A stretch of 64,000 bases of DNA from JAAYTL01 sp031460505 (GCA_031460505.1 JAVKTT010000004.1:124001-188000); one strand, 5' to 3'. Shown: positions 24,222 through 34,259, counted from the first letter of the stretch. Numbers and translations are program-made. Notes: generated by a model from the sequence alone, not told the origin.

Positions 24222-26501
24222 TTAATGATTTCTAGTAAATGCTTGAGTTCCATAAAACTTATACTCTGAATCTTCCTTGTAGTAAACTCCTATACCTACA
24301 TAATCTGCATCAGAAATTACCATGTTTGCCCTATGGCCAGGTGAGTTTAATAGTCCTTTAAATTGATCAAAACCATTTTGATCACCGGCTGCAAGATTTT
24401 CAGCATATGGGAAGTGCTTCCCATTATTATCCCAATATCTATTGTAGTGAGACCTACCATCTAATCCGACATGTTCAAAGTAATTATTTTCTGCCATATC
24501 TTTACTATGTTCCCTTGCAGATTTTAGCGCAATTTCATCAATTTTTAATGGATTTAAACCTTTAAATACTCTAAATGAATTAAGACAGTCAAATTCTTGA
24601 AACTCATATATTGGTAATATCTCTTCTTTGTCTACTCTAGTTTTCCATAAACTTATGGATGATTCTTCTTTTATCATAACACCATACAATATCTTTCCAC
24701 CAAACACATCTATATAATAATCTATATTAGGAGAGCTAGGTAGATTTTCCTCAAATTCTCCATACTTTATTGTATCATTTACAACAAAATTAGTATGACT
24801 TGTATATATGGCAGCTACCTTATCCTTTGAAAATCCGATCATTACAAATTTAGAATAGTCTTTATTATATACATACCACTTAAGATTTGTAACCTTATCA
24901 TCTATACGGTCTGGTTGGCCAAGTACTTGTGAAACTCTACTTAAACTGTCCCCTAGGGTTATTTTTATATCTCTAATGGACACTCCAAGTTTCTCTGATG
25001 TGTTGATTTCTATTTGTCTTTTTTCGTTGTTATAATCAACATCAAACATCAAATATTTGCCTAAATCCCTTAATTTAAAGTAGTTATATCCTTCAATTGT
25101 ATAACACTCTAAGTTTTCTTGTTTATGATTAATATACAATTTAGAATTTGATGGTACTGCACTTATCTTAGTATCTTTAACCTCAGCCATTTCTCCACCT
25201 ACAGCTATATAGTCTAAACCAGAGCTTAATAAAATGGAATTAGCATAGTTATCCCAATATACATTAAAATACTTTGGTGTTGATTTTAAGGCATAAGCAA
25301 TATCTCTAAGTTTATAATAACTAGTGTCGTCTATTAAGTATGAGCCTATTGATATCTCTTTGCCATCAATAAGTACTTTCAATTTATTCGGAAGTGCAGT
25401 CTTGTCCTTTGGCTTTTCTGCTACAGTTTCTTTTATTGGTGTACTACCCTTTACGACTCTTAGCAACGATGAGTTATTAACTGTAGCTACTCCATTTCTT
25501 ACAACTGTAATATCATTATAAATAAGAGGACTTAATTCTTCTCCTGTTTTATCAATATAGCCCCATTTTAGATTATCATATTCATCTTTTTTAGCTACTG
25601 AACAAATGCCCTCACTAAAACCTCCTACTTGGTCATATATAAGAGGTATTACAATTTCAAAATTTTCATCAATAAATCCCCATTTCCCATCCTTATATAC
25701 ACCACATAGGCCCCCTATATAACCATGTATATAATCATATTGAAATTCTAATACAGTTTTTCCTTTTGTATCTATAAAACCCCATTTGCCCTCATAACAT
25801 ACTGGAGCTATGCCATTATCGAAACTACGAACACTATCATATTTTGCTATGATTACTATATCATCATTCTTATTAATAAAACCAAATTTATAGTCTTTTC
25901 TGTAGAATGCCAAGCCTTCACTAAAAGCTCCAACTTCCTCGTACTTAAAAGCTGTAACAATCTTGCCAGTTTTATCTATATGCCCCATACCTAAAGGTGT
26001 ATTAAAATAGTCGCCAGACACACGAGCTAACCCTTCTGAAAACTGTCCAGCATAGATATAGTGATATGGTATTACAAGCTTTCCACTTTTATCTATGTAT
26101 CCACGTTTACCATCTTCGTTGGTAACTGGAGCTAGCCCCTCTATAAAAGAGCCACCATCATTAAAAACAAAAGGAATTACAACTTCACCATTTTTATCTA
26201 TATATCCCGCTTTTCCACCACGCTTAACACGTGCAAGGCCTTCAGAAAAATCTAGTGCAAAATCATATATACAAGGTATTACCTCTTCACCATTTTCATC
26301 GATAAATCCCCATTTCCCATTGTAAAAACTTCCATGTCTCACTACAGCACGTCCCTCAGAAAATGCCCAAATCATTGAATATGTCTGTCCACTTTTAAAT
26401 GGTTCCTCAATTAGCTTAATCTCATCATCTGCATGTGCCACTCCAGTAATAAAAGTGATTAAAAAAATCAAAATCAATGTTAATTTTAAATGTTTTTTCA
26501 A
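24222..26501 (-). CDS. Large secreted WG-repeat / copper-amine-oxidase-stalk / CAP-domain protein
   Basis: A 759-residue protein with TTG start and a clear signal peptide (about residues 1-24, cut near GVAHA). About residues 40-335 hold roughly seven WG repeats (KWGFIDENG, GYIDKNG, MGHIDKTG, KFGFINKND, KWGFIDTKG, KWGFIDENF, KWGYIDKTG). Residues about 365-500 resemble copper amine oxidase N-terminal (stalk) repeats, with YKLRDIAYAL and FKLRDLGKYL. A CAP-associated N-terminal segment (about 505-610) precedes a CAP/SCP domain (about 640-755; HSKDMAENNYFEHVGLDG and PGHRANMV). No cell-wall sorting signal is visible. It is probably secreted or surface-bound. CAP domains in bacteria are linked to wall binding, but this combination has no assigned function. 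Confidence 0.87.
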   Translation of the reverse strand: MKKHLKLTLILIFLITFITGVAHADDEIKLIEEPFKSGQTYSMIWAFSEGRAVVRHGSFYNGKWGFIDENGEEVIPCIYDFALDFSEGLARVKRGGKAGYIDKNGEVVIPFVFNDGGSFIEGLAPVTNEDGKRGYIDKSGKLVIPYHYIYAGQFSEGLARVSGDYFNTPLGMGHIDKTGKIVTAFKYEEVGAFSEGLAFYRKDYKFGFINKNDDIVIIAKYDSVRSFDNGIAPVCYEGKWGFIDTKGKTVLEFQYDYIHGYIGGLCGVYKDGKWGFIDENFEIVIPLIYDQVGGFSEGICSVAKKDEYDNLKWGYIDKTGEELSPLIYNDITVVRNGVATVNNSSLLRVVKGSTPIKETVAEKPKDKTALPNKLKVLIDGKEISIGSYLIDDTSYYKLRDIAYALKSTPKYFNVYWDNYANSILLSSGLDYIAVGGEMAEVKDTKISAVPSNSKLYINHKQENLECYTIEGYNYFKLRDLGKYLMFDVDYNNEKRQIEINTSEKLGVSIRDIKITLGDSLSRVSQVLGQPDRIDDKVTNLKWYVYNKDYSKFVMIGFSKDKVAAIYTSHTNFVVNDTIKYGEFEENLPSSPNIDYYIDVFGGKILYGVMIKEESSISLWKTRVDKEEILPIYEFQEFDCLNSFRVFKGLNPLKIDEIALKSAREHSKDMAENNYFEHVGLDGRSHYNRYWDNNGKHFPYAENLAAGDQNGFDQFKGLLNSPGHRANMVISDADYVGIGVYYKEDSEYKFYGTQAFTRNH

Positions 26502-26597
26502 GTTAATACCCCCAATTAGAATTTTTTAATTCAATTTGCATTATTACTTATTTATCTAAAATCAAGGGAAATCCTTCTTTTAATCTGGAATTAGAAT

Positions 26598-27719
26598 CTA
26601 ATCCTTATTCATATTAATATACTTTAAAATTTTATTGCTTGCTTTTAGCCCATTACCTGAAATAACAATGACCGTTGTCTCACTTGAATTGATTATTCCA
26701 TCCTTAATTAGTTTAGAAGCACCAGCAAAGGCAGTTGCAGATGTTGGCTCAATGAAATATCCTTTTTTACAGATGTTTCTTAAAGCTTGAAGTATCTCTT
26801 CTTCAGTAACTTCTAGCACATTTCCTTTAGATACTTGTATAGCTTTTATAACCTCATCTATGTGACTTGAGAATTTTAGAGCAATACCTTCTCCAACAGT
26901 AGGTTCAGCATCAAACACTTCAGATAATCCATGAAACTTACGATAGATAGGGTTACAATTTTGAGTTTGAATACCATAAATTTTTGGAAGGTGTTTTACT
27001 TCTCCATTTTTGAGTAGTTCTTGGAAACCTTGTTCTAAAGCAAGTGGCAGACTTCCATTACCAGTTGGTACTATAATATTATCTGGAGCAGAAAAATTAA
27101 ATTGTTCCCATAATTCGTATGCTATTGATTTAACTCCTTCTATGAAATAAGGATTCCAGTTATGACTAGCATAAACTCCTTCAATGTCTGATTGTGCTGC
27201 TCGTGCAGTTTCTTCACGAGGCCCTGGTATTTGATGAATCATAGCCCCAGAACTAATGACTTGTCCTATTTTACCTTCAGAAGTGCCTTCAGGTACATAT
27301 ATACTGCATTCTATACCAGCTTTTGCAGCATATTCTGCTACGGATGCACCTGCATTACCAGAGGAATCTTCGGTAATCTTCTTTACTCCTTTTAATGCCA
27401 AATAATTAATCATCATAGCAACTCCACGATCTTTAAAAGAACCCGTAGGCATCAAAGCATCATTTTTAATATAGATATCAATATTTTCCCAAGTATCTTT
27501 TACTAATGGAGTCATGCCTTCACCAAATGTTGAAATTAGTTCTTCTTTTTTTATAGGATATGCTTTATCATAGCGCCATTGAGTAAAATCATTCTGACGA
27601 ATATCTTCTCGCTTAAATTCTACTTCTCTATTTAGCCATAAAGATCCTCCACATTCACATCTCCACCCTTTAAAGCTATCATCATATTTGTTACCACAAG
27701 TTCTACATATAAACTCCAT
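26598..27719 (-). CDS. thrC: Threonine synthase (zinc-ribbon form)
   Basis: A 373-residue fold-type II PLP enzyme that converts O-phospho-L-homoserine to threonine. The N-terminus has a zinc-ribbon-like cysteine set (CRTCGN at 5-8 and CECGG at 21-23), typical of many clostridial ThrC. The PLP lysine is in PTGSFKDRG (Lys96), with the glycine loop DSSGNAGAS and the C-terminal VISGNGLK segment. A ribosome site AAAGGGG precedes the ATG. No other threonine-pathway gene is near, and no leader hairpins were seen. Pathway role is inferred from the family. Confidence 0.92.
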   Translation of the reverse strand: MEFICRTCGNKYDDSFKGWRCECGGSLWLNREVEFKREDIRQNDFTQWRYDKAYPIKKEELISTFGEGMTPLVKDTWENIDIYIKNDALMPTGSFKDRGVAMMINYLALKGVKKITEDSSGNAGASVAEYAAKAGIECSIYVPEGTSEGKIGQVISSGAMIHQIPGPREETARAAQSDIEGVYASHNWNPYFIEGVKSIAYELWEQFNFSAPDNIIVPTGNGSLPLALEQGFQELLKNGEVKHLPKIYGIQTQNCNPIYRKFHGLSEVFDAEPTVGEGIALKFSSHIDEVIKAIQVSKGNVLEVTEEEILQALRNICKKGYFIEPTSATAFAGASKLIKDGIINSSETTVIVISGNGLKASNKILKYINMNKD

Positions 27720-27842
27720 GACTAAACCCCTTTCTTACTCATCGTTTTATTAAAATCTCCAAACTCCCATATACTTCCATTATACCAATAAACTTATAAA
27801 TTTCTTCAATTATTTGAACTTTTTGTATTGTTTTTCAAAATA

Positions 27843-27875
27843 AGTAAACCCTTGAAAACCAATTGTTTTCAAGGG
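27843..27875 (-). terminator. Terminator downstream of the YbjN-like gene
   Basis: CCCTTGAAAAC (27849-27859) pairs with GTTTTCAAGGG (27865-27875) around CAATT, with a T-rich run on the minus strand. It has the same stem as the VWA terminator. Confidence 0.85.
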
Positions 27876-27891
27876 CTGTTTATTACAAACA

Positions 27892-28330
27892 TCAAGACCA
27901 TATAATTCTCATTAATCTTGGATAATCCTCTTCAATAATATCTAATACACCAAATATTAATCTCATTACAATATCACTTTTAAAATTATTATCAAACAAT
28001 GCAAAAGACTGCAGCATAAGCGAATTATCAATTAATACATACTTGAAATACGTGTATTTAGCATTTAGTGTATTTAGCATTTAGTTCATTTATTACTTCG
28101 TACAAATAATTTTTCTTAACAGGATTAAATCCACCTAAAAAATCTGCACCTGCAACTGCAACCATGTAATCATCCTTTGCAAAATGAACTAACATCCTGA
28201 CTTTTCCGACTGTCTTTAAAATTTCTCTAAACTCAATAATTGTATCACCACTATCTGTCTCAATAAATTCAAAATCCATATCATTGCTTTGAGTAAATTT
28301 TTTAAACTCTTGTGCATTCTTTGTTAACAT
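27892..28330 (-). pseudogene. YbjN-like protein gene frameshifted by a 16-bp duplication
   Basis: Two overlapping frames (28058-28330, 90 codons; 27892-28080, 62 codons) are halves of one gene. A perfect 16-bp tandem duplication (28054-28085) shifts the frame at the NELNAKYT segment, so the first half ends at KYTKC and the second resumes NAKYTYFKYVLID. Without one unit a single 145-residue protein would result. The sequence (an AKDDYMVAVAGADFLGG strand, then a long C-terminal helical part) resembles YbjN-type sensory/chaperone-like domain proteins, an uncertain match. The ribosome site AAGGGGGAAA is intact. Confidence 0.75.
28054..28085. repeat. Perfect 16-bp tandem duplication
   Basis: Two identical copies of GTATTTAGCATTTAGT at 28054-28069 and 28070-28085 lie inside the YbjN-like gene. 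The unit is not a multiple of three, so one copy would restore the frame. Confidence 0.95.
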
Positions 28331-28404
28331 AAAATTTCCCCCTTATATATTTGTATTTTAATTAAACCTTATAAATACCTAATGTGAATATTGGTCATTA
28401 TGAC

Positions 28405-29301
28405 TTATTCTTCCATAAGAAAATAATGTCCCTTTTCTGCTTCAATCCAAGTCTCTTTTGATCTTTGATTTAATTTTGGTTCATATATCAATACTCTTTT
28501 TTCTCTCTCTTTTATTGGGTCTGGATAAGGTATAGCTGATAATAGTGCTTTTGTATAGGGATGAATAGGATTCGAAAATAGCTGTTCTGTTTCTCCTAAT
28601 TCAACGATTTTACCCTTATGTATAACAGCTACCCTATCTGCTATGTACCTTACTATGGATAAATCATGTGCTATGAACAAATAGGTAAGCCCCTTCTTTT
28701 CTTGAAGCTCTGATAATAGGTTTAATACTTGTGCTCTTATGGATACGTCTAATGCCGATATGGGTTCATCTGCAATGATAAACTTGGGCTCCATGATGAG
28801 TGCTCTTGCAATACCGATTCTTTGCCTTTGACCTCCTGAAAATTCATGGGGAAATCTTGATGCAAACTCAGGTAATAGCCCTACGTCCATTAGTGCGCTG
28901 GCTACCTTTTCTTTTCGTTCTTCTTCTGATTTATAATTCTTAAGATTATAAAGGCCTTCTGATACTATATAATCAACCTTTGCCCTTTCGTTTAATGAAG
29001 CCATAGGGTCTTGGAAAATCATTTGAATATTTTTAGTGACTTCTTTATCTAATTCTTTGTCAATATCTCCTGATATTCTCTTGCCCTCAAAGATAATCTC
29101 TCCACCAGTCACCTCATTGATCCTTATAATTGCCCGACCTATGGTTGTCTTGCCTGATCCAGATTCACCTACTAAGCCGAAGGTTTCTCCCTTATATATC
29201 TGAAAACTTACATTATCTACAGCAGTAAACTTTTTCTTTCTTCCCATTTGAAACTGAACTGTAAGATTTTTCACTTCTAATATAGCTTCTCTATTTTCCA
29301 A
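28405..29301 (-). CDS. oppF: Oligopeptide ABC transporter ATP-binding protein
   Basis: A 298-residue ABC ATPase, second of the two in the opp operon. It has Walker A GESGSGKTT, Q-loop, signature SGGQRQRIGIARAL, Walker B FIIADEPISALD and the switch His in IAHDLS. The C-terminal extension after the ATPase core (HPYTKALLSAIPYPDP) is the OppF/DppF signature. TTG start after GGGAGGGG; it overlaps the oppD end by 11 bases. It energises uptake of short peptides together with OppD. Confidence 0.9.
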   Translation of the reverse strand: MENREAILEVKNLTVQFQMGRKKKFTAVDNVSFQIYKGETFGLVGESGSGKTTIGRAIIRINEVTGGEIIFEGKRISGDIDKELDKEVTKNIQMIFQDPMASLNERAKVDYIVSEGLYNLKNYKSEEERKEKVASALMDVGLLPEFASRFPHEFSGGQRQRIGIARALIMEPKFIIADEPISALDVSIRAQVLNLLSELQEKKGLTYLFIAHDLSIVRYIADRVAVIHKGKIVELGETEQLFSNPIHPYTKALLSAIPYPDPIKEREKRVLIYEPKLNQRSKETWIEAEKGHYFLMEE

Positions 29302-30343
29302 GTATATCCCCTCCCCACTTTTTTCTCATAGATTTAATGGATTCTGGAGGTTCTACTTTTGGTGCACGAGGGTCTAATAACCAAGTCTTGACTTTATGGG
29401 TAGGGCTTACTTCAAAATATGGTGGTCTTTCAATAAAGTCTACCTCCAAAGCCTTAGGGTTTCTCGGTGCAAATGCATCTCCTTTAATTTCATAGAATAG
29501 ATTTGGTGGTGTCCCTTTTATTGAATATAAAGGCTCTCCTTTAACACCTAATTGGGGTAATGATGACAACAATGCCCAGGTATAGGGATGCTGGGCATTA
29601 TAGAATATTTCCTCTGACAAGCCTACTTCAATAATATCTCCGCTATACATAACAGCTATTCTATCTGCTACATTGGCTACTACACCTAAATCATGGGTTA
29701 TATATATTGTAGTGAGTGAATATTTCTTTTTTAAATCTTTTAGTAAATTAAGTATCTGTGCTTGTATAGTTACATCTAATGCTGTAGTAGGTTCATCACA
29801 TATCAAAATCTTTGGATTACAAGCTATAGCGATTGCAATAACTACCCTTTGCCTCATACCTCCTGAAAACTCATGGGGATATTGATTGTATCTTTTCTCA
29901 GGATTATCTATACCTACATCATCTAAAATTTTAATGACAACATCCTTGGCAACTTTCCCTTTCAATCCTTGATGAAGCTCTACTGATTCTTTGACCTGTT
30001 TTCCTATTGTTTTTAGAGGATTAAGAGCTGTCATAGGTTCTTGAAATATCATGGCTATTTCTTTCCCTCTAATCGATAACCACTCTTCCTCAGTTGAGAA
30101 TTTGGCTAGATCCTTATCTTTATAGATAATTGAGCCTGAGTCAATCCATCCGTTTTTATCCAATAAACCCATAAAGGATTTAGTAAATACTGATTTACCT
30201 GAGCCAGACTCTCCTACTATTGCTAGACTTTCCCCTTCAACTATATCTAAAGATATTTCCCTAATTGCAGTTAATACTTTTCCTCTAAGGCGAAACTTAA
30301 CTACTATGTCTTCAGTTGATAATATTATATTGTTATTATTCAT
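29291..30343 (-). CDS. oppD: Oligopeptide ABC transporter ATP-binding protein
   Basis: A 350-residue ABC ATPase. Walker A GESGSGKSV, signature SGGMRQRVVIAIA, Walker B ILICDEPTTALDV and switch ITHDLGV are intact. The long C-terminal tail (HPYTWALLSSLPQ, then ending with a GGDILGK tip) is the OppD/DppD-type extension. The reading frame opens at 30400, but AGAGGTGAGAC precedes the ATG at 30343, which I use. It follows oppC with an 11-base separation. Confidence 0.9.
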   Translation of the reverse strand: MNNNNIILSTEDIVVKFRLRGKVLTAIREISLDIVEGESLAIVGESGSGKSVFTKSFMGLLDKNGWIDSGSIIYKDKDLAKFSTEEEWLSIRGKEIAMIFQEPMTALNPLKTIGKQVKESVELHQGLKGKVAKDVVIKILDDVGIDNPEKRYNQYPHEFSGGMRQRVVIAIAIACNPKILICDEPTTALDVTIQAQILNLLKDLKKKYSLTTIYITHDLGVVANVADRIAVMYSGDIIEVGLSEEIFYNAQHPYTWALLSSLPQLGVKGEPLYSIKGTPPNLFYEIKGDAFAPRNPKALEVDFIERPPYFEVSPTHKVKTWLLDPRAPKVEPPESIKSMRKKWGGDILGK

Positions 30344-30353
30344 AGTCTCACCT

Positions 30354-31322
30354 CTACACATGATTTCTTGGATCTGCTGCATCTGCAAACACATTTCCAA
30401 TTACATAAAATGATATAGTTATGATGGATAAAACAATTGCGGGAAATATTAGCTGATACCTAAGGGTTGAATTCATCATTACTAATCTTCCTTCATTGAT
30501 TAAATTTCCTAAGGAAGGTATGCTTACAGGTAATCCAAGTCCTATATATGTTAGGAATACTTCAGAACCAATTGCAGCAGGTATAGCCAATGCTAATCTA
30601 AGCATGATAACTGATACTAAGTATGGAAGTAAGTTTCTTGAAATAATTCTTCTAGTCGGTGTACCTAAACATCTAGATGCTAGATTGTATTCTCTATCTC
30701 TAATAATTATTATTTGATTTCTTACGAATCTTGCCATTCCTAGCCAACCTGTAGCACACATGGCAAATATCATAGTCGAGATACTTGGCCTTAAAATATA
30801 TGTTAGTAGTACTAAAACTATAGTAGTTGGGATGTTATTGATTACATTGTAAATCTCAGTAATCAATCTATCTAATCTACGTACATAACCCCATAGTGCT
30901 CCAATGATGATTCCAATAATAGCTTCCCAGATACCAACCAAAATTCCAATAAATAAAGATGTACGCGTCCCGCTCCATATCCTAGCCCATAGGTCCTGAC
31001 CAATAGAATTTGTTCCAAATATGAACTCTTTATTTGGTGGATGATTAACATATTGTATCTTTGTTTCTGGATTAATTGATATCTCAGTTGGGGATTTTTG
31101 ATTTGGTAAATAAGGTTGAATTATTGTAAATGAAACTAACAATACTATGACAAACAACAAAAATAGGGCTATCTTATTTTTACTAAATACTTTAAATGTA
31201 GAGCTCCAATAAGAATAATTTGAATATCCTCCAAACATGGCACGGCTATCACTATAACCAGCAAATCTAAATAGAGAACTATTTAAGTTGTCTGAGAACT
31301 TTTCTATTTTTCTGTTACCCAT
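30354..31322 (-). CDS. oppC: Oligopeptide ABC transporter permease
   Basis: A 322-residue permease. A soluble N-terminal extension (about 50 residues) is followed by one membrane helix, an extracytoplasmic loop and the core of five helices. The ABC-interaction EAA loop (LGTPTRRIISRNLLP) is recognisable. The ATG overlaps the oppB stop by one base (TAATG). It works with OppB as the channel. Confidence 0.88.
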   Translation of the reverse strand: MGNRKIEKFSDNLNSSLFRFAGYSDSRAMFGGYSNYSYWSSTFKVFSKNKIALFLLFVIVLLVSFTIIQPYLPNQKSPTEISINPETKIQYVNHPPNKEFIFGTNSIGQDLWARIWSGTRTSLFIGILVGIWEAIIGIIIGALWGYVRRLDRLITEIYNVINNIPTTIVLVLLTYILRPSISTMIFAMCATGWLGMARFVRNQIIIIRDREYNLASRCLGTPTRRIISRNLLPYLVSVIMLRLALAIPAAIGSEVFLTYIGLGLPVSIPSLGNLINEGRLVMMNSTLRYQLIFPAIVLSIITISFYVIGNVFADAADPRNHV

Positions 31323-32266
31323 TATCTAGCACCTGCCTTTTTGGTAAGCTTTATCCTAGGGTCTAATAAAGCCATAAATATATCCCCTAGGAACAATCCT
31401 ATTATTCCTATAGATGAATATATAAGGACTAAAGCCTGAACTAATGTATTATCCTGTCTTTGAATTGCTGTAACTAAAAGCCCACCCATTCCAGGTATTG
31501 AGTAAAGTGATTCAATATATATGGACCCTGCTATAGTAAATAAAATTGCACTAGGCAGATACTGTGCCATTGGTACAAAGGCATTCCTCATTACATGAGA
31601 AACCATGATTTTTTTGTTACTTAGTCCCTTAGCCCTAGCTAACTTTACATAATCCTTATTTATCTCATCTAGCATATACCTACGCATCCACATTGCATAG
31701 GAGGCCATACCTCCAAGGGACATAGACACAGTAGGCAATATCCATGAGATAGGATTTGACTGTGAATATAGCATAGGTATTTTAAGTACACCGGTTACGT
31801 AGACCTGTAAGAAAAGATAATATATAGCTGCAGGTACTGCATTGATAAATACTATATAAGCAGTACCTAATTTATCCCAGAACCCCTTGGTATTTAGTGC
31901 CATCATTATCCCAAGTGGCAAACCTGCAACAAGGGATAATCCCATAGCACCTAAACCAAATTTCAATGAGTATGGAATTTTTTCAGACAGTATATTCCAT
32001 ATATCAACTTTTGGCCTATATATAATGGATTTACCAAGATCTCCTTTTAACAGTTGTTTGTAGAAGTCTAGCAATTGTTTATGAAGAGGATCTCTTAGTC
32101 CCATGCTTTCCAAAATCGCTTCCCTTTGAGCAAAGTCAAGTTTTTCATATCCATCTCCAAAATATCCTTCTTCAGGCATCAATCTCATCAAGGCAAAGAC
32201 TATGCTAATAACTATTATCAATGTAATTATGGACTGAATTAGTCTTTTAAGTATATAAGTAAACAT
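31322..32266 (-). CDS. oppB: Oligopeptide ABC transporter permease
   Basis: A 314-residue DppB/OppB-type permease with the DppB N-terminal helix and the six-helix core. The EAA loop (LARAKGLSNKKIMVSHVMRN) is clear. The reading frame opens at 32320, but AAGAGGAGAGA precedes the ATG at 32266. A hairpin lies between it and the preceding oppA gene. Confidence 0.9.
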   Translation of the reverse strand: MFTYILKRLIQSIITLIIVISIVFALMRLMPEEGYFGDGYEKLDFAQREAILESMGLRDPLHKQLLDFYKQLLKGDLGKSIIYRPKVDIWNILSEKIPYSLKFGLGAMGLSLVAGLPLGIMMALNTKGFWDKLGTAYIVFINAVPAAIYYLFLQVYVTGVLKIPMLYSQSNPISWILPTVSMSLGGMASYAMWMRRYMLDEINKDYVKLARAKGLSNKKIMVSHVMRNAFVPMAQYLPSAILFTIAGSIYIESLYSIPGMGGLLVTAIQRQDNTLVQALVLIYSSIGIIGLFLGDIFMALLDPRIKLTKKAGAR

Positions 32267-32294
32267 ATGTCTCTCCTCTTTTCTAATTATAATT

Positions 32295-32321
32295 AATGTG
32301 TAAGGACATGCCTTACACATT
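32295..32321 (-). promoter_or_regulatory. Intercistronic hairpin between oppA and oppB
   Basis: An 11-bp perfect stem AATGTGTAAGG/CCTTACACATT with a 5-base loop, starting 6 bases after the oppA stop. There is no T tract, so it is more likely to stabilise the oppA transcript, or to dampen read-through, than to terminate it fully. Confidence 0.6.
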
Positions 32322-32326
32322 TTGGG

Positions 32327-34159
32327 TTATTTGGCTTGTTTTAGAGCTTCGACTCGTTCAATATTCCAAACTGACAAAAGCTCATTAAATGTGTCTGTGT
32401 CCATAGGTTCTTCAAGGAGGTGGTGTCCTTTATATCTTTCTGATGAAACACCAAATGGCGAATATGCAGATTCAAATGGATTTAGTCTAGATGCCACATA
32501 TCCTCCTCCACCAACTCCATATGGTATGATAAATGCTTCATTGATTAAGAAAGCTTCTGCCTCTGCAAATAGATTAAGTCTCTTTTCTATATCAACACGC
32601 TCAACTTTCGCTTTATCAATCATATTTTCATATTTTGTCTTGCCATTTGATTCAGTATAACCTAAAGCTAAATGTGGCTTATTATAAGTTCCTGATGGTA
32701 TAAAAGGGTCTGTATAAGTTTCAGGATCTGCATAATCTGGACCCCAGTTGCATTCTAATAAAGCAAATTGTCCTGCTCTTCTAACGTCTTGTAAAAATCC
32801 TGTAGGCGGTTTTGGTTCTATGACAATATCAATAAAATCTTTTCCTAATAGATTTTCTAATTGTTGTTCTATAACTTGAGCTCTATTAGTCCATCCAGCT
32901 GCCCCACCAGATGAGCTAGTATTATATGGCATAAGGACTTTTACAGGGAATGTGGCTACACCATCAAGATCTTTCATCGCCTTATCCTTATACTCTAAGG
33001 CCTTTTTATCATTGAATGTATCTACATCCACTATCTTTCCAAGTGTTCCAAGTTGTGTATAATCTGTTCCATTTAAGTCAACAAAGTCTTTAGGAGTTAT
33101 TGTATTTTGTATTCTCTTTTCAGGATCATATGGTTCAGCAGTAATCATAGCAGCTTTCCTATCTAAAGCATGGAATATTGCCTTCCTAAAGTTGACATTG
33201 TTAACTGCTACTTTCCAATTATCAGGCTCATATTCTTCTGGGAATAAAGGATCAAAGTTAAAAGCATAAAAATATGAGTAATATGTTGTTCGATTAGGTC
33301 TAATCAATTTAGCCTTTGCTGAATCATTCATCCAATCATCAAGAATAGTTGATGGTATAGTTGCTGTATCGATTTCTCCTCTAGCAAAAAGTTCTGGTCC
33401 TAAAGTCTCTGCTTCACTATTAAAAGTAGCTACTAATCTTTCTATATTGACATTATTTTTATCCCAATACTTATCATTTTTCACAAGTATTCTTCTGTTT
33501 TGTGGTTCAAAAGTTTCTAAAATGTAGGCACCGTTGTATAAGATTTTTGTATTATCTGTACCAAATTCATCTCCAACTTCTACTAAAAATTCACCATTTA
33601 CAGGGAAAAAGCATACATATGTAACCATTGATAGAAAATATGGTACAGGCATCTCTAGGGTATACTCTAAGGTGTATTTGTCCTTAGCCTTTACACCTAC
33701 TTCATTAAAGTCTGTAATATCACCATTATAGTAACTTTCGGCATTCTTTAGCACACCATAGGCGATATTTGCACTTCGTGATTCATTGGTAGGATCTAAG
33801 ATATACTCCATAGCATCTACGAAATCCTGCGCTGTTACTTCTGCATACTCTTTTAGATCATTTGTATACCATTTTACGCCTTCTCTTAGTTTAAATGTCC
33901 AAACTAAGTTGTCATCTGAAACTGACCATTCTGTTGCTAATGCTGGTTTAGGTACACCATATGGATCATAATCTATTAGAGTGTCTACTAGATTGGCTGC
34001 TAAACCAAATTCATTGGTTGATGTAGTTACAAGGTAATTTAGCGTAGTAACTTCCCCTGAATAAACCCAACGGTATTCAGATTTATCTTTAACATTTGTA
34101 CTTGCACATCCTGATAGTACAATTGCTATAACTAAAGTTAAAATAATTATCTTCTTCAT
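32327..34159 (-). CDS. oppA: Oligopeptide-binding lipoprotein
   Basis: A 610-residue extracellular solute-binding protein family 5 lipoprotein, the first gene of the operon. A signal peptide ends in LSGC (Cys18, the lipobox). The SBP_bac_5 core is recognisable by FKLREGVKWY and AQDFVDAMEYILDP early on and LECNWGPDYADP late. It should capture peptides and deliver them to OppBC. It is a typical example, so the substrate is probably peptides, but related proteins also bind nickel or sugars. The ribosome site GAGGAGGGTATC is strong. Confidence 0.9.
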   Translation of the reverse strand: MKKIIILTLVIAIVLSGCASTNVKDKSEYRWVYSGEVTTLNYLVTTSTNEFGLAANLVDTLIDYDPYGVPKPALATEWSVSDDNLVWTFKLREGVKWYTNDLKEYAEVTAQDFVDAMEYILDPTNESRSANIAYGVLKNAESYYNGDITDFNEVGVKAKDKYTLEYTLEMPVPYFLSMVTYVCFFPVNGEFLVEVGDEFGTDNTKILYNGAYILETFEPQNRRILVKNDKYWDKNNVNIERLVATFNSEAETLGPELFARGEIDTATIPSTILDDWMNDSAKAKLIRPNRTTYYSYFYAFNFDPLFPEEYEPDNWKVAVNNVNFRKAIFHALDRKAAMITAEPYDPEKRIQNTITPKDFVDLNGTDYTQLGTLGKIVDVDTFNDKKALEYKDKAMKDLDGVATFPVKVLMPYNTSSSGGAAGWTNRAQVIEQQLENLLGKDFIDIVIEPKPPTGFLQDVRRAGQFALLECNWGPDYADPETYTDPFIPSGTYNKPHLALGYTESNGKTKYENMIDKAKVERVDIEKRLNLFAEAEAFLINEAFIIPYGVGGGGYVASRLNPFESAYSPFGVSSERYKGHHLLEEPMDTDTFNELLSVWNIERVEALKQAK

Positions 34160-34259
34160 GATACCCTCCTCTACTTTTATGAATTATTTGTCTATATATA
34201 TGTATATTAGTGGAGATAGATATTTATTATTAATTTTAGAATTAGATTTTAATTTACAT

